From: Chlamydiota bacterium
Lineage (GTDB): Bacteria > Chlamydiota > Chlamydiia > Chlamydiales > SM23-39
Length of the DNA stretch: 9,948 bases
NCBI GenBank assembly: GCA_027459365.1
Contig: DAIDIM010000219.1
Coordinates: forward strand, 1-9,948
Reading direction: 5' to 3'
Of this stretch, positions 1-6,057 are shown piece after piece. The notes beneath the pieces are model-generated. The model saw nothing but the letters and a program-made list of their open reading frames with translations, was not told the DNA's origin and searched no databases. Positions within the stretch are counted from its first letter, which is position 1. Each line of letters starts with the position of its first letter. The position numbers were made by a program, and so were the translations under genes.

Positions 1-747
1 CTTAATCGCGCGAGGGATGCTGATTGTCGGCCGCTTTGTCTCAGCTGCCATCTGGGAAACTGCTTCAATACCAGTGTACGCCACCATGGCCATTGCAGTC
101 CCTTGCCAAAATTGCCACCACGTGGGTGACCAGGCAGCATCTGTTAGTCCAATGCGAATATGGCTAATCACATAGGGAAGGTTTAAAACAAGCAACGCGC
201 CCATGAAAACGATTCCAAGTTGTGTGGCTAGGGTAAAGATCGCAAGAATTAAACTAAATCGACCTGATGAGCGGATGCCAATTAAGTTAAGGATAAACAA
301 AAATGTGATAATCGCAATGACACAAATAGTATGCATCAGCTCACTAATCTCAGCCTCAGCACCAAATAGAGCAAACACATTCTTTAAATAGGGGGGAATC
401 GTGAACGCGGAAATTGCGAGTGTCAATAAATAATCAAGTAAAAGACCCCAACCTGCGATGAATGAGATCAGATCGTTAAATGCATGTTTAGAATAGGTGG
501 CAGATCCTCCAGCTTCGGGGAAAGTGGTAGATAGCTCAGCATATGTCAAAGCAGTGCAAATGAAGACGCAGCCCGCAATCATCAATGCAATCGGCGTTGC
601 GCCCAATGCATATAAAGCAGTCGCCCCTAAAGTATAGTAAATCGACGAACCAACATCGCCATAGCCAACTGCAAAAAGCTCCCCCGCACCCACAACTCGC
701 TTCAAACTTTTTTTAGCTAAATGGACGATCCGCTCATGATGACTCAT
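1..747 (-). CDS. APC-superfamily amino acid permease, N-terminal half (cut by window edge)
   Basis: Reading the minus strand from the ATG at 747 gives 249 codons that stay open to the window edge, so the C-terminal half is missing. The protein is strongly hydrophobic, with about six membrane segments (roughly residues 24-43, 50-70, 92-116, 138-158, 165-190 and 214-232). The first carries GYGDVGSSIYY, which fits the unwound substrate-binding TM1 of the amino acid-polyamine-organocation family. The sixth has AYTGIEAVSQMAAETKRP, the usual TM6 pattern followed by a cytoplasmic loop. Family members have about 12 segments and 430-500 residues, so about half is present. The likely role is amino acid or polyamine uptake across the inner membrane; the substrate cannot be told. 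There is no clear Shine-Dalgarno before the ATG. The start was chosen because it directly precedes a basic tail (HHERIVHLAKKSLKR) that fits a cytoplasmic N-terminus. A miniature mobile element lies only 52 bp upstream. Confidence 0.88.
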   Translation of the reverse strand, partial: MSHHERIVHLAKKSLKRVVGAGELFAVGYGDVGSSIYYTLGATALYALGATPIALMIAGCVFICTALTYAELSTTFPEAGGSATYSKHAFNDLISFIAGWGLLLDYLLTLAISAFTIPPYLKNVFALFGAEAEISELMHTICVIAIITFLFILNLIGIRSSGRFSLILAIFTLATQLGIVFMGALLVLNLPYVISHIRIGLTDAAWSPTWWQFWQGTAMAMVAYTGIEAVSQMAAETKRPTISIPRAIK

Positions 748-760
748 AAAATTCACAGTA

Positions 761-783
761 TTGATTTATAAAAAATAAATCAA
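761..783. promoter_or_regulatory. Perfect 9-bp inverted repeat upstream of the permease gene
   Basis: TTGATTTAT at 761-769 and ATAAATCAA at 775-783 are exact reverse complements around a 5-base A spacer. The site lies 13-36 bp before the permease ATG (minus strand), where an operator or promoter would be expected. It could bind a dimeric regulator, but a chance AT-rich palindrome is also possible. No clean -35/-10 pair is visible around it. Confidence 0.35.
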
Positions 784-790
784 ACTGTTT

Positions 791-902
791 TGTATTAGAG
801 GGTGTAAATAAAAGTGTTGAGGCTGCATAGGAGCAAATTTGGTATGGACTTTTTGATACCCCAGCAAAAGCCTCAACATTTTTATTTACACCCTGTATTA
901 GA
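791..902. repeat. 9-bp target-site duplication flanking the 94-bp element
   Basis: TGTATTAGA occurs at 791-799 and again at 894-902, directly abutting the GGG and CCC ends of the inverted-repeat element between them. Removing the element and one copy restores TGTATTAGAGCCATTC, which is the left junction of the neighbouring 901-1070 element. This is what a transposition event leaves. A 9-bp duplication is in the range of IS256/Mutator-type, IS1 and some IS4-type transposases. Confidence 0.75.
800..893. mobile_element. 94-bp miniature inverted-repeat element (MITE)
   Basis: The two ends are 25-bp inverted repeats, 800-824 and 869-893, matching at 24 of 25 positions. They start GGGTGTAAATAAAA and run inward to GAGGCT. 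The 44-bp core holds a small inner stem (GGTAT 841-845 with ATACC 856-860) and no open reading frame. A perfect 9-bp direct repeat flanks the element. Being too small to encode a transposase, it must have been mobilised in trans by an insertion sequence with matching ends, which is not present in the window. The GGG...TGTAAA end and the 9-bp duplication would fit an IS256/Mutator-type enzyme, but that is inference. A separate resemblance to the insertion-sequence end at 8720 is described there. Confidence 0.75.
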
Positions 903-1070
903 GCCATTCCCGATGTGCCTCTTCGACGTATTCGGAAATCCTCTCAACGATTTTACCGCAATTTTTCGCAAAGCCATATAACTTAGTAAGATATCAGCTT
1001 TGCGAAAATGGGGTAAACTCGTTCGAAAATATTCCAAATCTCCGCAAAGAATTCACACCGAGAATGGCTC
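901..1070. mobile_element. 170-bp self-complementary element with TA flanks (Correia-like MITE)
   Basis: The left end (901-917, starting GAGCCATTC) and the right end (1054-1070, ending GAATGGCTC) match as inverted repeats at 15 of 17 positions. Imperfect complementarity continues inward across almost the whole element. It ends in a 12-bp perfect stem, TTTTCGCAAAGC at 963-974 with GCTTTGCGAAAA at 997-1008, around a 22-base loop. Both ends are flanked by TA (899-900 and 1071-1072), as expected for IS630/Tc1-mariner-type transposition, which duplicates TA. No protein is encoded. If transcribed it would form a long hairpin between the two flanking minus-strand genes. The family is not recognised, and the TA duplication is short enough that the boundaries could be off by a few bases. 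Confidence 0.6.
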
Positions 1071-1120
1071 TATTAGGTGAATCATCCCTTCAAATCTGTC
1101 GGTAGACTTCCAGGTGAAGT

Positions 1121-1906
1121 TTAGTCCGAACTTTCATTCTGTTGCATCATCATCGCGTGTCTTCTGTTGACAGAACCTGTTACCGACTGCCCAGCTTGTG
1201 TAGTGTTGCTAGAACTTGCGGACGCATTATTATTTGTCATTTCAAATCCACTTTTCTTTCTTACGACCGACCGCATGTATTCCTCCCTTTCTTTATACTT
1301 CTTTTCAATTTCTTCCTTTGTTGCATTGGGATATTCTTTTTTGCATCTAATGTACATAAAGTCGTTACCCCACTGTTCTTCAGATCTTGCTAACACCCTT
1401 GCAAAATCATGCGACATTTCCACAGGGTAATCTTTCCCACCCAATGCTTCCATTTTATTGATTATCTCTAAAAGAGATGCTTTATTTATGGCCAGGTCGT
1501 TTTCGAGAGAAGTACCTGAAGCTGTATTTAATAAAAATTGAAAAATATACGGAGCATATTTATTTCCTGATATTGACGCCATCGATAATACTCTTTTCTT
1601 TTCTTCTTCTGAAAGAAAAATATTTTTCCCTAATTTATTTTGTATTACTTCGATTGCAACAGTTACTGTTTGTTCATTTGGTATTTCGTTATTAGCGAAA
1701 TAAATATCAAGCATTGTTTTAGGTTTTTTAACTTCGCCATTGCTTACAGATCCTGTTAGAGGGGTATTTCCAGAAGCCAAAACTACAGCCGCAATAGTTG
1801 CAGTTGCAGCAATAGACGGATCTACATTATTTGTATCCTGATCTTCGGGATTTATAGGCTCATTTTGACTTACTTGGCCTCTTATATTTGTTGTGCTTAC
1901 TGACAT
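1121..1906 (-). CDS. Hypothetical Ser/Asn-rich protein, possible secreted protein
   Basis: This is a 261-residue protein that I do not recognise. The ATG at 1906 has a convincing ribosome binding site, AAAGG at 1914-1918, seven bases upstream. There is no signal peptide. The N-terminal 30 residues are polar (Ser, Thr, Asn, Gln, Glu). They are followed by an Ala/Val-rich mildly hydrophobic stretch (about 31-44), a mainly helical middle (about 65-220) with a highly charged helix at 197-218, and a low-complexity Ser/Asn/Thr/Gln tail (225-245). TGSV occurs twice, near residues 51 and 243. A polar, unstructured N-terminus without a signal peptide would fit a type III secretion substrate in a chlamydia, but nothing in the sequence proves this. 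The gene is isolated, flanked by mobile elements on its 3' side and a very AT-rich region on its 5' side. This suggests a lineage-specific or acquired gene. Confidence 0.75.
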   Translation of the reverse strand: MSVSTTNIRGQVSQNEPINPEDQDTNNVDPSIAATATIAAVVLASGNTPLTGSVSNGEVKKPKTMLDIYFANNEIPNEQTVTVAIEVIQNKLGKNIFLSEEEKKRVLSMASISGNKYAPYIFQFLLNTASGTSLENDLAINKASLLEIINKMEALGGKDYPVEMSHDFARVLARSEEQWGNDFMYIRCKKEYPNATKEEIEKKYKEREEYMRSVVRKKSGFEMTNNNASASSSNTTQAGQSVTGSVNRRHAMMMQQNESSD

Positions 1907-1939
1907 ATTTATACCTTTATTATGTTTTTATAATAATCA

Positions 1940-1969
1940 ATTATACATTATATACATTATTTCATGCAA
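1940..1969 (-). promoter_or_regulatory. Candidate sigma-70-type promoter for the hypothetical gene at 1121-1906
   Basis: On the minus strand, TTGCAT (1964-1969) lies 18 bases before TATAAT (1940-1945). A second exact TATAAT sits at 1947-1952. The -35 is a weak match (3 of 6), while the -10 is perfect. The region is so AT-rich that chance matches are likely. The run of A-tracts directly upstream (1974-2041 read on the minus strand) could act as an UP element and compensate for the poor -35. Confidence 0.4.
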
Positions 1970-1973
1970 ATAT

Positions 1974-2041
1974 TTTTTATGTTTTTATGTTTTTATGTTT
2001 GTTTTATGTTCGTTATGTGTTCATGTTTTTATTTATGTATG
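1974..2041. repeat. Degenerate tandem repeat of TTTTTATG units in an AT-rich leader
   Basis: Three exact 8-bp units TTTTTATG occupy 1974-1997. Decayed versions, all ending in ATG, follow to about 2041 with variable unit length. The array sits immediately upstream of the candidate -35 element of the hypothetical gene. The rest of the 239-bp gap between the hypothetical gene and the carbonic anhydrase (1907-2145) is AT-rich, with no convincing terminator or RNA gene. Confidence 0.55.
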
Positions 2042-2145
2042 TATTCTTTTAATTAACTAAAACGCATTCAAAACAATATATTTTGTAATATACTAATATT
2101 CAATATGTTATGTTTTTTTACTGAGATTTATAATGCGCATCGAAT

Positions 2146-2802
2146 CTATAATAATGGTTCAACTCGACCATTGGGTAGGTGATAATAACCACCTATCACA
2201 TCTACTTTCCCTTCTAATTTTAACTGACGAATGACACGAGTATTTTTTAAATCTTCGACAACATATCGGACATTTGATTTTACTGCATTTTCAAGTGTTT
2301 CATTTGTTTGAATCGCAGGCCTGATTAGAGCTGCAACATCTTCAATATCAGTTGTTTGATTCGATAGCACTGCGTTTACTGCCCCACAATTTTCATGACC
2401 TAAAACGAAAATCACAGATGCCCCTAAATATTTGACTCCATATTCAATACTATCCAACTCAATTGGTCCAACAACTTGTCCAGCAACTCGAACGACAAAA
2501 AGATCTCCGAGACCTTGATCAAAAATTATTTCCGGAGGGACGCGGGAATCTGAACATCCTACAATCACAGCAAATGGCCTTTGCTCTTTCTGAAGCTCCA
2601 TCCGACGTACTGAATAATGTGTATGCTTTTTGATATGCCCTTTCACATATCGCAAATTCCCTTCAAAGAGACTGTCAATTGCATCATGAGGATTTCTAGG
2701 AGTGGAAATGAGCTCTGATTTTTTTGTGAATGGAAAAAAGCCTAAAGGATCATAACTTGCAAAAAGGCTCGAAGCTAGAAAGAACAAAATCAGGAGTCTC
2801 AT
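2146..2802 (-). CDS. Exported beta-class carbonic anhydrase
   Basis: The 218-residue product interconverts CO2 and bicarbonate using a zinc ion. The beta-class zinc ligands are visible: Cys83 in CSDSR, with Asp85 and Arg87 forming the usual Asp-Arg pair, then His136 and Cys139 in HENCG. The flanking VPPEIIFDQGLGDLFVVRVAG and YGVKYLGASVIFVLGHENCGAV are typical of the family. The first 16 or so residues (MRLLILFFLASSLFAS) form a short signal peptide, so the mature enzyme should lie in the periplasm; most bacterial beta enzymes are cytoplasmic. Length is normal for the family once the leader is removed. The ATG at 2802 lacks a Shine-Dalgarno but begins a coherent signal sequence. It starts 50 bp after the pkn1-like gene on the same strand and is probably the last gene of the rodZ-pkn1 operon. 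Confidence 0.93.
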   Translation of the reverse strand: MRLLILFFLASSLFASYDPLGFFPFTKKSELISTPRNPHDAIDSLFEGNLRYVKGHIKKHTHYSVRRMELQKEQRPFAVIVGCSDSRVPPEIIFDQGLGDLFVVRVAGQVVGPIELDSIEYGVKYLGASVIFVLGHENCGAVNAVLSNQTTDIEDVAALIRPAIQTNETLENAVKSNVRYVVEDLKNTRVIRQLKLEGKVDVIGGYYHLPNGRVEPLL

Positions 2803-2852
2803 ATTTTGTTGCTATAGCATGATTGCTTTTAAAATCACAATTTGGAAAAAAA

Positions 2853-4631
2853 TTAGCTTGTCACGTCAGCTGCGCATCGAAATCCGTAGGTGCTGTTCAC
2901 GGCGCCGGGATTGTTGCGATGACGATGAGAGCAGCGCAGGTCTTCTCGAAGACTTTTCCAACAACCGCCTCGTAAGCAACGATAGACCCCTTGTTGGGGT
3001 CCTTTGGGATTTTCTGGCTCTAATGATGATGCGTCGTAATAGTTGTATGCATACCAATCTTGGCACCACTCATAAACATTCCCTGCCATATCATAGAGCT
3101 CAAAACGATTTGCAGGATAACTCATAACGGGGGTTGTGTCGGTACTAAAATAATTTGCTTGAGTGCGATCGATGTCTGTTCCTGTAGGGAAAACATTATT
3201 TTCCTTGCCGCTACTTGCAGCAGCTTCCCACTCTGCTTCCGAAGGAAGTCGCTTTCCTACCCATTTTGCATAGGCTGAGGCTCCATACCACGTCACCCCA
3301 ATGACCGGATGTTTTGCATATCCCGCTTCGATTGTGAGCTTATTTCCATTGCGCTTGATACGGGCGTCTTTGAGTCGAATAATGTCGTTATTGTTTTGAT
3401 CTTTTTCTCCGCCCATCACCTCTAGGAATCGGACAAATTGTTCATTTGTAACCGGGTGAATATCCAGTGCAAAACTGGAAAGTTGTACCACGTGACGAGG
3501 TATCTCATCACGAGCCCCTTCTGTACTTCCGCGAGTGTAGTGTCCTCCAGGAATGACCGACATGGCAGTGAGTAGAGGTTCTATCTCTTTGATCTCTGTC
3601 GCTATAGGAGTGTAAGGGGAAACAAGCAGATCGCGCTGAAAAATTGCGCCTGGGTCTGTTTCATATTCAGGACGTGCAATTTCGCGAGGGAGAATCATTG
3701 GTTTTAATTGAGCCATCTTTTCAGGCATTGCCTGGAATTCAAAAGCCATCTGCTGCGTATTTTCTACAACCTCTTCAATATCAGAAAGATGCGTTAGCGT
3801 TTTAACGTTTAAGGAGGTATTCATTGCGAGAAGCAATTGTTGAGGACGCGCATGGGGACTTGGCTGAAGACACCTTTCAATAAAAAGATCCCAATTTTTA
3901 GCTGAATTTGAAATGGGTGCATAATGGCCTTCTGGAATTTTACCCGTGAATAGAAAATAAGATAAAATCCCAAAGGCATAAGTATCGGATCGTTCATCAA
4001 CAACTGTTCCATCAAGCAATTTTTGTTCTGGAGCTAAAAAGGCAAAACTATGGATAAAATCACGGGCTTGTCGAACCAATTTCTCTGATGCCATTTGAAT
4101 CTGAGGGAGAAAAGCTTTTGACAATTCAGTGCAGATCTTTAGAAAAGAATATCCCTCTCCAATCAATCGACTCATGCCGAAATCGGTGAGTATGATCTGA
4201 TCTCCATTCATAAGAATGTTAGAAAGTTTTAATCCTCCATGAAAGACCCCTTTTTCATGAGCAAAATCTAAAGCCCCTGCGATTTCTCGCAATATTTTTT
4301 CCTTTCTGTCCTCGAGGTTTGGCCTTTCCAAATATTTTTCCAAAGAGATCGTATCTTGATAGGAATCGATGATCGGATCTGTTACTATAAAATATTTATC
4401 ATCAGCAAAAGAAACATTGTGGATTTTCACAATATTTGGGTGGTCAAGTGCTGCGATTTTTGCAATGGCTTGGCTAAATCGACGAATAAATCCCGATTCA
4501 TGGGTCACATCTTCTGGAAGTATTTTTAGGACAAAAACTTTTTTGATAAACCGATGCTCAGCAAGATAAACAGTGCCAAATGCTCCATTTCCAAGTTCTT
4601 TTAGGATTGTGTAATCACCGAGCACTTCCAT
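2853..4631 (-). CDS. pkn1: Pkn1-like protein: degenerate Ser/Thr kinase domain fused to FGE-sulfatase-type domain
   Basis: The 592 residues hold two domains. Residues about 5-275 form a Hanks-type kinase fold: glycine loop GNGAFG (14-19), Lys36 in VLK, DFG at 150-152, APE at 200-202 and Asp216 in SDTYAFG. Two key positions are changed. The catalytic loop reads HGGLKLSN (131-138), so the HRD aspartate is glycine, and the alpha-C glutamate position is Ala55 or nearby Gln54. The activation segment is long (about 48 residues). Residues about 355-590 are an FGE/SUMF1-type C-type-lectin-like domain (GASAYAKWVGKRLPSEAEWE, DMAGNVYEWCQDWY, RCLRGGCW, YGFRCA). The two formylglycine-generating cysteines appear replaced (Ser560 and Leu565 by eye), so enzyme activity is doubtful. 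The architecture is that of chlamydial Pkn1 (CT145). No signal peptide or membrane segment is seen. The gene follows rodZ by 26 bp with a partial ribosome site (TTAGG). Confidence 0.88.
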   Translation of the reverse strand: MEVLGDYTILKELGNGAFGTVYLAEHRFIKKVFVLKILPEDVTHESGFIRRFSQAIAKIAALDHPNIVKIHNVSFADDKYFIVTDPIIDSYQDTISLEKYLERPNLEDRKEKILREIAGALDFAHEKGVFHGGLKLSNILMNGDQIILTDFGMSRLIGEGYSFLKICTELSKAFLPQIQMASEKLVRQARDFIHSFAFLAPEQKLLDGTVVDERSDTYAFGILSYFLFTGKIPEGHYAPISNSAKNWDLFIERCLQPSPHARPQQLLLAMNTSLNVKTLTHLSDIEEVVENTQQMAFEFQAMPEKMAQLKPMILPREIARPEYETDPGAIFQRDLLVSPYTPIATEIKEIEPLLTAMSVIPGGHYTRGSTEGARDEIPRHVVQLSSFALDIHPVTNEQFVRFLEVMGGEKDQNNNDIIRLKDARIKRNGNKLTIEAGYAKHPVIGVTWYGASAYAKWVGKRLPSEAEWEAAASSGKENNVFPTGTDIDRTQANYFSTDTTPVMSYPANRFELYDMAGNVYEWCQDWYAYNYYDASSLEPENPKGPQQGVYRCLRGGCWKSLREDLRCSHRHRNNPGAVNSTYGFRCAADVTS

Positions 4632-4657
4632 AGATCAGAACCTAACAAAAAAGCATA

Positions 4658-5062
4658 TTAGAATGCACCTATTAATTTTCCGAAATACCAGGCAATTGCA
4701 ATGACTAAAATAATTCCACCTGTCCATGCAAGATTGGGTAAGGAACGGATTCCGCTTTGAGGACTTCCCCTTGCCTCCATCGTTCCGATGCCATAGGAAA
4801 ATTCTTGTTGTTCTACTTGCATGCGCATTGCATCTGGATATTCTTTCATGAGCTTTTCTTGATCAAAACCTAAAAAGTTTCCATATTGACGAATGAATCC
4901 GAGCGCATAAACAGTTGAGAGAAATTTCTGCACTTTCCCCTCTTCGATTGCTTGGAGATACATCATTCGGATTGATGTTGCATTTTCGACTTCTTTCAAA
5001 GTGAGATTCATCTCCTCACGTTTTTGTCGAAACGACTCTCCCATTTTCTTAAGTCCTTCCAT
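4658..5062 (-). CDS. rodZ: RodZ-like cytoskeleton/membrane protein with N-terminal helix-turn-helix
   Basis: The product is 134 residues. Residues about 8-66 form a Cro/Xre-like helix-turn-helix (LRQ-type start GESFRQKREEMNLTLKEVE, then STVYALGFIRQYGNFLG), the pattern of the RodZ cytoplasmic domain that binds MreB. A linker follows, then a single membrane helix at about 112-130, and only a few residues beyond it. The large periplasmic domain of E. coli RodZ is absent, as in the short chlamydial homologue CT009, which has been reported as a RodZ homologue that interacts with MreB. The role is therefore likely anchoring MreB at the membrane for shape and septal growth. The start is supported by a strong ribosome site, and the upstream promoter fits. 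The gene heads the minus operon with pkn1 and the carbonic anhydrase, and is divergent from rnhC, matching the CT008/CT009 neighbourhood. Confidence 0.88.
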   Translation of the reverse strand: MEGLKKMGESFRQKREEMNLTLKEVENATSIRMMYLQAIEEGKVQKFLSTVYALGFIRQYGNFLGFDQEKLMKEYPDAMRMQVEQQEFSYGIGTMEARGSPQSGIRSLPNLAWTGGIILVIAIAWYFGKLIGAF

Positions 5063-5066
5063 GTTT

Positions 5067-5072
5067 ACCTCA
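5067..5072 (-). promoter_or_regulatory. Strong ribosome binding site of rodZ
   Basis: TGAGGT on the minus strand ends four bases before the ATG at 5062. It is the best Shine-Dalgarno in the window and favours Met1 over the internal Met7. Most other genes here have little or none. Confidence 0.75.
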
Positions 5073-5080
5073 CCGCTCGC

Positions 5081-5109
5081 ATTTTATCGCGAACAAAACT
5101 TCTTGTCCA
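5081..5109 (-). promoter_or_regulatory. Housekeeping-sigma promoter of the rodZ-pkn1-carbonic anhydrase operon
   Basis: On the minus strand TGGACA (5104-5109, 5 of 6 to TTGACA) and TAAAAT (5081-5086, 5 of 6 to TATAAT) are exactly 17 bases apart. Transcription would start near 5074, giving a leader of about a dozen bases that just contains the ribosome site. Confidence 0.6.
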
Positions 5110-5122
5110 GGGAAGTGTGCCC

Positions 5123-5151
5123 TTGTAGAATTTTTCGCCACATCATATAGT
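5123..5151 (+). promoter_or_regulatory. Candidate promoter of the rnhC-recN operon
   Basis: TATAGT (5146-5151, 5 of 6) lies 17 bases after TTGTAG (5123-5128, only 3 of 6). The expected start point is about 5157-5159, almost at the ATG of rnhC at 5161. The transcript would be leaderless or nearly so, in line with the lack of a Shine-Dalgarno before rnhC. Confidence 0.45.
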
Positions 5152-5160
5152 TATTCTCAC

Positions 5161-6057
5161 ATGTCTAAAATAAACTGTTTTACTGCGACGATTGATCCCA
5201 GCTTAAAAGATAAACTCAAAGCCGATCTCACCTCTCAGGGCTTTACACTCACTCACCCTCCCTATACCCATTTTTCCGCCAAAAAAGAGGGCGTCTCCTG
5301 CACTCTTTATGAATCGGGAAAATTGACTGTCCAAGGAAAAGAGATGGGCCCTTTCCTTGAATTTTATTTGGAACCAGAAATTTTAAAAGAGTTCCGATAT
5401 ACGCATCCAGAAGCGCTTCTTCAATTAACACCTCGCATTGGTATGGATGAAGCGGGAAAGGGAGATTTTTTTGGTCCCCTTTGCATTGCTGCCCTTTATG
5501 CAGATGGAGGGGGAATTCAGGAATTATCGAAGATGGGGGTAAGAGATAGTAAGAGTTTTTCGGATCAAGCCATTTTGAAACTCGCTACAGAGTTACGAAA
5601 AAAATATATTTATACGGTCATTCGCCTGTTTCCGCTTAAATACAATGAGCTATACGCAAAGTTCAAAAATCTCAATCGGTTACTTGGTTGGGCACATGTG
5701 GCGGCTCTAAGCGATTTAATCCAAAAAACTGGGTGTGCGTATGCCATTCTCGACCAGTTTGCAGACAAGTGTGTAGTAGAAGGTTTTCTCAAGCAAAAAA
5801 AACTCAATATCGAGCTCGAACAGAGAGTTCGCGGAGAAGAAGATCTCGTTGTTGCTGCCGCCTCGATTCTTGCAAGGGCTGCCTTTTTAGATGGAATGAA
5901 GCTTTTAAGTGAGGAATATGGGATGACAATTCCAAAGGGGGCTTCGGCACAGGTGAAAGAAGTGGCTAGAAAACTTGTCGCTCAATTTGGCAAAGATGTT
6001 TTGCCAAAAGTTTCAAAAACCCATTTTAAGACCACAAAAGATGTTGATACAACTTAA
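5161..6057 (+). CDS. rnhC: Ribonuclease HIII
   Basis: The 298-residue enzyme cuts the RNA strand of RNA-DNA hybrids and helps remove R-loops, primers and misincorporated ribonucleotides. Residues about 1-75 match the TBP-like substrate-binding domain that marks type HIII. The catalytic domain follows, with GMDEAGKGDFFGPL (Asp96, Glu97), VRDSKSFSD, LDQF (Asp198) and EEDLVVAAASILAR (probably Asp228). This gives the four acidic metal-binding residues in the usual order. DEAGKGDFFGP separates it from RNase HII, which has DEVGRG. Length is normal. There is no Shine-Dalgarno; the ATG was chosen because it begins the N-terminal domain and sits just after a good -10. It is the first gene of a plus-strand operon, and its last 17 bp overlap recN. 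It is divergent from rodZ, the same neighbour as in Chlamydia trachomatis. Confidence 0.95.
   Translation: MSKINCFTATIDPSLKDKLKADLTSQGFTLTHPPYTHFSAKKEGVSCTLYESGKLTVQGKEMGPFLEFYLEPEILKEFRYTHPEALLQLTPRIGMDEAGKGDFFGPLCIAALYADGGGIQELSKMGVRDSKSFSDQAILKLATELRKKYIYTVIRLFPLKYNELYAKFKNLNRLLGWAHVAALSDLIQKTGCAYAILDQFADKCVVEGFLKQKKLNIELEQRVRGEEDLVVAAASILARAAFLDGMKLLSEEYGMTIPKGASAQVKEVARKLVAQFGKDVLPKVSKTHFKTTKDVDTT

Noticed and set aside
1103..1123. Hairpin at the end of the hypothetical gene as a terminator
   Set aside because: ACTTC and GAAGT can pair next to the stop codon, but no T run follows in the direction of transcription.
1142..1695. Several plus-strand frames opposite the hypothetical gene
   Set aside because: They are short, hydrophobic by composition only, lack ribosome sites, and lie opposite a gene with a good start signal.
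1974..2041. CRISPR-like array
   Set aside because: The units are 8 bp, contiguous and low-complexity, with no spacers and no cas genes nearby.
2820..2880. Intrinsic terminator after the pkn1-like gene
   Set aside because: A T7 run follows the stop codon, but the preceding stem is only four base pairs (AGCT with AGCT), and the next gene begins 50 bp later in the same direction.
2853..3000. Variable region of a diversity-generating retroelement at the C-terminus of the FGE-type domain
   Set aside because: Kinase-FGE fusions can be targets of such systems, and the RGGCW...GFRCA segment is in the right place. But no reverse transcriptase, template repeat or adenine-rich codon pattern is seen in the window.
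5975..6040. Longer N-terminus for RecN from an upstream ATG
   Set aside because: The 22 extra residues lie inside rnhC and do not match RecN. The family's typical first residues begin at 6041.
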